From contig JAAZBL010000118.1 of assembly GCA_012513825.1 (NCBI GenBank), positions 1 through 36,567 of the forward strand: DNA of 36,567 nt. Direction: 5' to 3'. Under the pieces are notes generated by a model that was not told the DNA's origin, did no database searches, and saw only the letters and a list, made by a program, of their open reading frames with translations. This document shows, piece by piece, positions 29,297 through 36,567 of this stretch (the stretch's first letter is position 1; each line of letters starts with the position of its first letter). A program made the position numbers and the translations under genes. Source of the stretch: Limnobacter sp. GTDB taxonomy: Bacteria; Pseudomonadota; Gammaproteobacteria; Burkholderiales; Burkholderiaceae_E.

Positions 29297-29974
29297 GTGC
29301 GCAAGCGGGCACATGTCGTCGACAGCCTGGCCGCACTGTCGCCGCTGCGCGAGCGCCTGGCCGAGCAGGCGCGCCTTCGGCACGAAGCCGAACGACGTCG
29401 ACGGCACGAGGCCGAGCGCGCGGCGCGCGAGGCGCGGCTGTTCCAGCTCGAGGTCGCCGACGCCACGCCGCTGCCCGACAGCGGCCGCGTCGAGGGCTGG
29501 CGCCCGCCCCCTGCCCCGCTGCCGCTGCAGCTTCGGCTCGACGAGCAGGCCGTGCTCGCCGAATCGCTGTCCGACGACATCGACATCGAACGTTATCTCG
29601 AAACCGATGCCAGCCTGTCGTGGCGGCGCTCCGGGATCGATTCGGAGGTCGTGCGTCGGCTGCGCCGCGGCGAATGGGTCGTGCGCGCGCAGATCGACCT
29701 GCACGGGCTGCGCGTGGACGAAGCGCGCAGCGCGCTGGCCGCCTTCCTCGCACAGGCGGTGCGCGACGAGATCCGCTGCCTGCGCATCATCCACGGCAAG
29801 GGGCTCGGTTCGGTGAACCGCGAACCGGTGCTCAAGGACAAGGTGCCGCGCTGGCTCGTGCAGCGCGACGAGGTGCTGGCCTTCTGCCAGGCCCGTCCGA
29901 ACGACGGCGGCAGCGGTGCGACGATCGTCCTGCTTCGCGTCGATCGCGGCAAGACGGCTGCCGATCGGGCCTGA
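29297..29974 (+). CDS. Smr-domain protein
   Basis: A 225-residue protein with a GTG start (MRKRAHVVDSLAAL). The N-terminal half is highly charged, with an Arg/Glu/Ala-rich probable coiled coil (about 20-50). The Smr domain is in the C-terminal half: QIDLHGLRVDEARSALAAFL, then RIIHGKGLGS and VLKDKVPRWLVQR, matching the LDLHG and HGKG motifs of Smr nucleases and MutS2-type domains. Stand-alone SmrA/B-type proteins can nick DNA or cut RNA on stalled ribosomes; which of these applies cannot be read here. It follows trxB closely and precedes the DUF4126 gene. Confidence 0.87.
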   Translation: MRKRAHVVDSLAALSPLRERLAEQARLRHEAERRRRHEAERAAREARLFQLEVADATPLPDSGRVEGWRPPPAPLPLQLRLDEQAVLAESLSDDIDIERYLETDASLSWRRSGIDSEVVRRLRRGEWVVRAQIDLHGLRVDEARSALAAFLAQAVRDEIRCLRIIHGKGLGSVNREPVLKDKVPRWLVQRDEVLAFCQARPNDGGSGATIVLLRVDRGKTAADRA

Positions 29975-29987
29975 GCGGCTGCACTCC

Positions 29988-30632
29988 TTGGACACGCTGG
30001 CTTCCGCGCCGCTTTCCGGCCTGCTGCCGCCGGCGCTCGCCGCGCACCTGCCCGAGCTCGCACTCGCCGCCGCGCTGGCCTGGGGCGCGGGCCTGCGGCT
30101 CTACGCGGTCGTCTTCCTGTTCGGGCTCGCGCACCGGATGGGCTGGTGGCTGTTGCCCGATCACCTGGTCGTGCTCGCGCATCCGCTGGTGCTCGGCGCG
30201 GCCGCGTTCATGGCGGCGGTCGAGTTGTTCGCCGACAAGCTGCCGCTGCTCGACACGATCTGGGACGGCCTGCACACGTTCATCAGGATCCCGGCCGGCG
30301 CGGCGCTGGCCGCCGGCGTCTTCGGCGATGCCGGCGCCGCCACGGCGCTGGCCGCGGCGCTGCTCGGCGGTACGCTGACCGCGGCCACGCACCTGACCAA
30401 GGCCGGCACCCGGGCGGCCGTCAACACCTCGCCCGAACCGGCGTCGAACCTGGGCCTGTCGCTGTCCGAAGATGCGCTGGTCGTCGGCGGCGTGTGGCTG
30501 GCCGTCGAGCACCCGCTGCTGTTCCTGGCGCTGCTGGGGGTCTTTCTCGTCGCCGCCGTGCTGATGCTGCGCCTGATCCTGCGCGGCGTCCGGCGGCTGC
30601 GCGATCGCTGGCGCGCGTGGCGCCGGGGTTGA
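29988..30632 (+). CDS. DUF4126 family membrane protein
   Basis: An inner-membrane protein of unknown function with about five hydrophobic segments. Family-like features are ALAAALAWGAGLRLYAVVFL near the N-terminus, FADKLPLLDTIWDGLHTFIR, GGTLTAATHLTKAGTRAAVN and NTSPEPASNLGLSLSEDALV, then two C-terminal helices and a basic tail. The frame is open from 29916, inside the Smr gene, but the residues there are Arg-rich and unlike the family. I place the start at TTG 29988, giving 214 residues; this is uncertain because no strong Shine-Dalgarno is visible. It is the last gene of the trxB transcript unit. Confidence 0.8.
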   Translation: MDTLASAPLSGLLPPALAAHLPELALAAALAWGAGLRLYAVVFLFGLAHRMGWWLLPDHLVVLAHPLVLGAAAFMAAVELFADKLPLLDTIWDGLHTFIRIPAGAALAAGVFGDAGAATALAAALLGGTLTAATHLTKAGTRAAVNTSPEPASNLGLSLSEDALVVGGVWLAVEHPLLFLALLGVFLVAAVLMLRLILRGVRRLRDRWRAWRRG

Positions 30633-30652
30633 GCGAGCCGATCGAGGCTCGC
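30633..30652. terminator. Hairpin between convergent DUF4126 and glnB genes
   Basis: A perfect 7-bp stem (GCGAGCC/GGCTCGC, 6-nt loop GATCGA) starts at the base after the DUF4126 stop, within the 69-bp convergent gap. No T run follows; a Rho-independent role is uncertain. Confidence 0.35.
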
Positions 30653-30701
30653 GCCCGGCTCGACCGTCGAAAGCGGTCGGCCGCCGGGCGGCACCGCAGG
30701 C

Positions 30702-32764
<2,063 letters not shown>

Positions 32765-32775
32765 GGAGGGATTGA

Positions 32776-34032
32776 GTGTCGACTGGCCTGCGCAAGAGCC
32801 TGAAACCGGAACGAACCAAAGCCGTCGATTATCGCACGCGGATCGTCGACGACCTCGGCGCGGTGCCGGCCGCCGACTGGAATGCGCTGGCCGCTGCGAC
32901 CGCCGGCGACGAAGGCACGGGCCACGGCAGCGGACTGCAGCCCTTCGTGCGGCACGAATTCCTCGCCGCGCTGGAGGACACCGGCTGCACCGGCGAGGAG
33001 GCCGGCTGGCTGCCACGCCACCTGCTGGTCGAGGACTCGGAAGGCCGCCTGCGCGCGGCGGTGCCGCTGTACCTGAAGGCCCATTCCTGGGGCGAGTACG
33101 TTTTCGACTGGGCCTGGGCCGACGCCTACCGGCGCCACGGGCTGCGCTACTACCCGAAGTTGCTGTCGGCGGTGCCGTTCACGCCGGTCTGCGGGCCGCG
33201 GCTGCTGGCCGCCGACGCGCCGTCGCGGGCCGCGGCCGCCGAAGCGCTGCTCGGACTGGCGCGCGCCAGCGAGCTGTCGTCGCTGCACGTGCTGTTTCCG
33301 ACGGCGCCCGAAGCGGCGCTGCTCGAGGGGGCCGGCATGATGCCGCGTACCGGCGTGCAGTTCCACTGGCAAAACCGCGGCTGGTCGAATTTCGACGACT
33401 TCCTCGCGGCGCTTGCGCAACCGAAGCGCAAGAAGATCCGCGCCGAGCGTCGCAGGGTCGCCGACGCCGGCGTGCGCATCGAGCGACGCCATGGCACGGA
33501 GATCCGCGAGCGCGACTGGGCCTTCTTCGTTCGCTGCTACGAGAACACCTACGAGGCCCACGGCGGCATGCCGTACCTGAACCGCGCGTTCTTCGAGCAG
33601 ATCGGCAGCAGAATGCCCGAGCACCTGGCGCTGGTGCTGGCCGAACTCGACGGCCGGTCGGTCGCGGCCAGCTTGCTGATGCTCGACCGGCAGCGCGTCT
33701 ACGGGCGCTACTGGGGCGCGATCGCGCACATCCCCTGCCTGCACTTCGAGCTCTGCTACTACCAGACGATCGAGCTGGCGCTCGAACGCGGCCTGCCGGT
33801 CATCGAAGGGGGCGCGCAGGGCGAGCACAAGATGGCGCGCGGCTTCGAGCCGGTGGCCACGCGCTCGCTGCACTGGCTCGCCGAACCGGCCTTCGCCGAC
33901 GCCGTCGACCGGTTCCTGGTCCGCGAGACCGGCGCGCTCGATGCCTACCTGTCCGAACTCGACGAGCGCTCGCCGTTCAGGGGCGAGCCGCCCGCAGCAT
34001 CGCCGTTCGTGCAGCGACCCGGTGCAGACTAG
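32776..34032 (+). CDS. GNAT-like acetyltransferase of the COG3146 / DUF482 type
   Basis: A 418-residue soluble protein with two FemAB/GNAT-like halves. Recognisable family stretches are ADWNALAAATAG with PFVRHEFLAALEDTGC, the conserved FDWAWADAYRRHGLRYYPKL, VPFTPVCGPRLL, NRGWSNFDDFLAAL, KRKKIRAERRRV, YENTYEAHGGMPYLNRAFF, and the C-terminal GAQGEHKMARGFEP. The real function of the family is not established; peptidoglycan or other amino-acyl/acetyl transfer is suggested by the fold. The GTG start at 32776 has a strong GGAGGG 5 nt upstream, which abuts the divergent nadE start codon. This gene commonly neighbours ppa and nadE in betaproteobacteria. Confidence 0.82.
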   Translation: MSTGLRKSLKPERTKAVDYRTRIVDDLGAVPAADWNALAAATAGDEGTGHGSGLQPFVRHEFLAALEDTGCTGEEAGWLPRHLLVEDSEGRLRAAVPLYLKAHSWGEYVFDWAWADAYRRHGLRYYPKLLSAVPFTPVCGPRLLAADAPSRAAAAEALLGLARASELSSLHVLFPTAPEAALLEGAGMMPRTGVQFHWQNRGWSNFDDFLAALAQPKRKKIRAERRRVADAGVRIERRHGTEIRERDWAFFVRCYENTYEAHGGMPYLNRAFFEQIGSRMPEHLALVLAELDGRSVAASLLMLDRQRVYGRYWGAIAHIPCLHFELCYYQTIELALERGLPVIEGGAQGEHKMARGFEPVATRSLHWLAEPAFADAVDRFLVRETGALDAYLSELDERSPFRGEPPAASPFVQRPGAD

Positions 34033-34085
34033 GAGGCTGTCGGCCGTGGCAGAGCCGCGGCGAGCATTCGCATCGCCGAGTACGC

Positions 34086-34634
34086 CTAGAAGTGCGGCTT
34101 CGAGGCCGCCGACGCGTAGCGCTCGATGCCCTCGACAATCTCGGTCGACGCCTCTTCCGGGCCGCCCCAGCCGGTGACCTTGACCCATTTGCCGGCTTCG
34201 AGATCCTTGTAGTGCTCGAAGAAGTGCTGGATCATCGTGAGCCGCTCGGGCGCGATGTCCGATGCCTTCTTCCAGTGCTTGTAGATCGGCAGGATCTTGT
34301 CGATCGGCACGGCCAGCAGCTTGGCGTCGCCGCCCGCCTCGTCTTCCATCTTCAGCACGCCGAGCGGGCGGCAACGCACGACGGCCCCGGTGGAGACCGG
34401 GAACGGCGTGATCACCAGCACGTCGACCGGATCGCCGTCGTCGGCGATCGTGTGCGGGATGTAGCCGTAATTGCAGGGATAATGCATCGACGTCATCATG
34501 AACCGATCGACGAACAAGGCTCCGGTGTCCTTGTCCACTTCGTACTTGATCGGGTCCGAATTCATCGGGATCTCGATGATCACGTTGAAGTCGTTCGGAA
34601 TGTCATGCCCGGAGCCGACGCGGTCGAGATTCAT
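34086..34634 (-). CDS. ppa: Inorganic pyrophosphatase
   Basis: A cytoplasmic family I pyrophosphatase, hydrolysing PPi from tRNA charging, DNA and NAD synthesis. The ATG at 34634 ([20 protein letters not shown]) gives 182 residues, close to the usual 175. Active-site features are [31 protein letters not shown], the signature DGDPVDVLV with its metal-binding Asp residues, and KHWKKASDI near the end. The stop is 53 bp from the end of the convergent acetyltransferase-like gene. It diverges from the aldehyde dehydrogenase gene across 58 bp. Confidence 0.97.
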   Translation of the reverse strand: MNLDRVGSGHDIPNDFNVIIEIPMNSDPIKYEVDKDTGALFVDRFMMTSMHYPCNYGYIPHTIADDGDPVDVLVITPFPVSTGAVVRCRPLGVLKMEDEAGGDAKLLAVPIDKILPIYKHWKKASDIAPERLTMIQHFFEHYKDLEAGKWVKVTGWGGPEEASTEIVEGIERYASAASKPHF

Positions 34635-34692
34635 GATGTGTTCAGCCTGCGAAGTCAGAGCGCAATTGTAACGAACCCGGATTCCCACGAAC

Positions 34693-36168
34693 ATGCTGCA
34701 GAGCCCTGTCCGCCATCGCCACTTCATCGACAACCGCGACGCCGCACCGGCCGGCGGCGAGAGCATCGAGGTCGTCGACCCGTCCGACGGCAGCGTCTTC
34801 GCGCATATCGCGCGCGGCGATGCGCGTGACGTCGACGTCGCCGTCCGAGCGGCGCGTCGCGCCTACGACGGCGACAGCGGCGAAACCGCCGGGGGTGCCT
34901 GGGGGCGCAGCAGCGCCGTCGAGCGCGGCCGCCTGCTGCACCGCTGGGGCGAACTGGTCCTCGAACACCGCGACGAACTGGCCGCACTCGAATCGCGCGA
35001 TACCGGCAAGCCGATCTCGCAGGCCCGCGCCGACGCCACGGCGCTGGCCCGCTACTTCGAGTTCTACGGCGGCGCGGCCGACAAGCTGCACGGACAGACG
35101 ATCCCCTACCAGCCGGGCTACACGGTGCTCACGGTGCGCGAGCCGCACGGCGTCACCGGTCACATCGTTCCGTGGAACTACCCGATGCAGATCTTCGGGC
35201 GCAGCGTCGGAGCGGCGCTGGCCGCGGGCAATGCCTGCGTCGTCAAGCCCGCCGAAGACGCCTGCCTGTCGATCCTGCGCGCAGCCGAACTCGCCGCGGA
35301 GGCCGGGCTGCCGGCCGGTGCGCTGAACATCGTGACCGGCCTGGGCGCCGAAGCCGGCCAGGCGCTCAGCGAGCACCCCGGCATCGACCACATCTCGTTC
35401 ACCGGCTCCACGCTGACCGGCCGGCGCGTAGCCGAGGCCGCGGCCGCCCGCCACTGCCCGGTTACGCTCGAACTCGGCGGCAAGTCGCCGCAGCTCGTGT
35501 TCGCCGACGCCGACCTCGACGCGGCGCTGCCGGTGCTGGTCGGTGCAATCGTCCAGAACGCCGGCCAGACCTGCTCGGCCGGCAGCCGGATCCTCGTCGA
35601 ACGCAGCCTGCGCGACGAACTGCTGACCCGTTTGTCCGAGCGCTTCGCGGCGCTGCGCGCCGGCCCGGCGCAGGACGATCTCGACCTGGGGCCGCTGGTC
35701 TCGCGGCGACAGCACGAGCGCGTGCGCCAGTTCCTCGCCGAAGGCGACGCATCCGGGCTGCGGGTCGCCGCGCAGGGGACGGTCGCCGAACACGCCCCGG
35801 CCGGCGGCTTCTACCAGGCGCCGGTGCTGTTCGACGAAGTGCCGGCGAGCAACCGCCTGTTCCGGGAAGAAGTCTTCGGCCCGGTGCTGGCGGTCACGAG
35901 CTTCGACGACGAGAAGCAGGCGATCGCGCTGGCCAACGGCACCGACTACGGCCTGGTCGCCGGCGTCTGGACGCGCGATGGCGCGCGCCAGATGCGCTTG
36001 GCCCGTTCGCTGCGTGCCGGCCAGGTCTTCGTGAACAACTACGGGGCCGGTGGCGGCGTCGAGCTGCCGTTCGGCGGCGTCGGCCACAGCGGCTACGGGC
36101 GCGAGAAGGGTTTCGAGGCGCTGTACGGATTCACTGCGCTGAAGACGATCGCGCTGAGGCACGGCTGA
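34693..36168 (+). CDS. Aldehyde dehydrogenase family protein (betaine-aldehyde-dehydrogenase-like)
   Basis: An NAD(P)-dependent aldehyde dehydrogenase of 491 residues. The Rossmann domain includes [18 protein letters not shown] and the cofactor-binding [29 protein letters not shown]. The catalytic Glu lies in [12 protein letters not shown] and the nucleophilic Cys in [13 protein letters not shown]. The C-terminal [15 protein letters not shown] and [13 protein letters not shown] motifs are complete. The closest groups are betaine-aldehyde and other amino-aldehyde dehydrogenases (BetB-like), but no betaine or polyamine gene is adjacent, so the substrate is unassigned. The gene lies between hemY and ppa and diverges from ppa. 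Confidence 0.9.
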   Translation: MLQSPVRHRHFIDNRDAAPAGGESIEVVDPSDGSVFAHIARGDARDVDVAVRAARRAYDGDSGETAGGAWGRSSAVERGRLLHRWGELVLEHRDELAALESRDTGKPISQARADATALARYFEFYGGAADKLHGQTIPYQPGYTVLTVREPHGVTGHIVPWNYPMQIFGRSVGAALAAGNACVVKPAEDACLSILRAAELAAEAGLPAGALNIVTGLGAEAGQALSEHPGIDHISFTGSTLTGRRVAEAAAARHCPVTLELGGKSPQLVFADADLDAALPVLVGAIVQNAGQTCSAGSRILVERSLRDELLTRLSERFAALRAGPAQDDLDLGPLVSRRQHERVRQFLAEGDASGLRVAAQGTVAEHAPAGGFYQAPVLFDEVPASNRLFREEVFGPVLAVTSFDDEKQAIALANGTDYGLVAGVWTRDGARQMRLARSLRAGQVFVNNYGAGGGVELPFGGVGHSGYGREKGFEALYGFTALKTIALRHG

Positions 36169-36282
36169 GGGCGTCTCGGCCGGGCCGGCCGCGCCTGCAA
36201 GACGGCGTGCGTCGGCTCGACGGATTTGCCGTCCAGCCGTGCGCCGGCTCGAACGGGCTCGCCGACGGGCCGTCGCTGCGGA

Positions 36283-36567
36283 TCAGGGCCCCGGGATCGG
36301 CAGCGCCCGCGGCGCGTCGGCGTCGTCCAGCGTTTCGTCGACCGTCGCCGGCAGACGCTCGGGGGTCAGCCGCACGCTTTCGTCGCCGAAGGCGGCCAGC
36401 GCCGCCTCGCGGTACCAGCGCGCCGCGTCCTCGTCGCGGTCGAGCCGCTCGCATAGCTGTGCGAGCAGCGTCCGGGTCTGCGCGTCGGGGTCGCGGCGCT
36501 CGGCGCGCAGCAGGAACTCCTCGGCCTTGCCCCAGAGCTCCTCGGCGGCGCAGATCCGGCCCAGTGC
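36283..36567 (-). CDS. HemY-like TPR protein, C-terminal end (cut by window edge)
   Basis: Only the last 94 residues are present. They read ALGRICAAEELWGKAEEFLL, then TPR-like helices (RDPDAQTRTLLAQLCERLDR and DEDAARWYREAALAAF), ending in an Asp/Pro-rich tail. This matches the C-terminus of the inner-membrane TPR protein HemY of proteobacterial hem clusters (hemC-hemD/X-hemY), not the protoporphyrinogen oxidase of the same name. The position next to ppa fits Burkholderiales order. A stop at 36283 ends the frame. The 114 bp up to the aldehyde dehydrogenase stop hold only a weak 5-bp hairpin near 36219. Confidence 0.75.
   Translation of the reverse strand, partial: ALGRICAAEELWGKAEEFLLRAERRDPDAQTRTLLAQLCERLDRDEDAARWYREAALAAFGDESVRLTPERLPATVDETLDDADAPRALPIPGP

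Overview
The window is chromosomal DNA of a very GC-rich betaproteobacterium, most likely of the Burkholderiales. The evidence is the strong G/C bias at third codon positions and gene neighbourhoods typical of that group: thrS-infC-rpmI-rplT-pheS-pheT; ftsK-lolA-rarA-serS; trxB followed by an Smr-domain gene; glnB-nadE near ppa and hemY. I see no insertion sequence, phage gene, integrase, CRISPR array or rRNA. Both window edges cut genes (pheT at the left, a hemY-like gene at the right). Functions come from reading the translated sequences and recalling families; no search was run.

Layout. 1-5147 (minus strand): a translation block with thrS, infC (apparent AUC start), rpmI, rplT, pheS and partial pheT. 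tRNA-Val(GAC) lies upstream of thrS, separated from it by an intrinsic terminator. 5332-8373: a two-domain iron-type ABC permease and its ATPase, transcribed divergently and without a binding protein. 8464-10902: a large DUF1631 protein. 10903-11295: a probable small frameshifted gene. 11296-11781 (minus): tRNA-Ser(CGA), then a candidate guanidine-II (mini-ykkC) riboswitch, then a Gdx/SugE guanidinium exporter. 11891-18508 (plus): a sigma70-like promoter with a palindromic operator over its -10, then an RND tripartite efflux operon whose last gene is a TetR regulator, with ATGA overlaps at the last two junctions.

18560-28102 (minus): Crp/Fnr regulator, ftsK, lolA, a D-threonine-aldolase-like enzyme, an MFS transporter, rarA and serS. 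The aldolase and MFS genes appear to interrupt the usual lolA-rarA adjacency. 28295-30632 (plus): trxB, an Smr-domain gene and a DUF4126 membrane protein. 30702-32764 (minus): glutamine-dependent nadE overlapping glnB (PII) by 4 nt. 32776-36168: an acetyltransferase-like gene (+), ppa (-) and an aldehyde dehydrogenase (+), followed by the 3' end of hemY (-).

Most of the window is housekeeping. The strongest regulatory signals are the guanidine-responsive leader of gdx, with P2 and anti-Shine-Dalgarno hairpins that exclude each other; the self-contained RND/TetR feedback operon; the AUC start of infC; and the translationally coupled nadE-glnB pair, which links NAD synthesis to nitrogen signalling.
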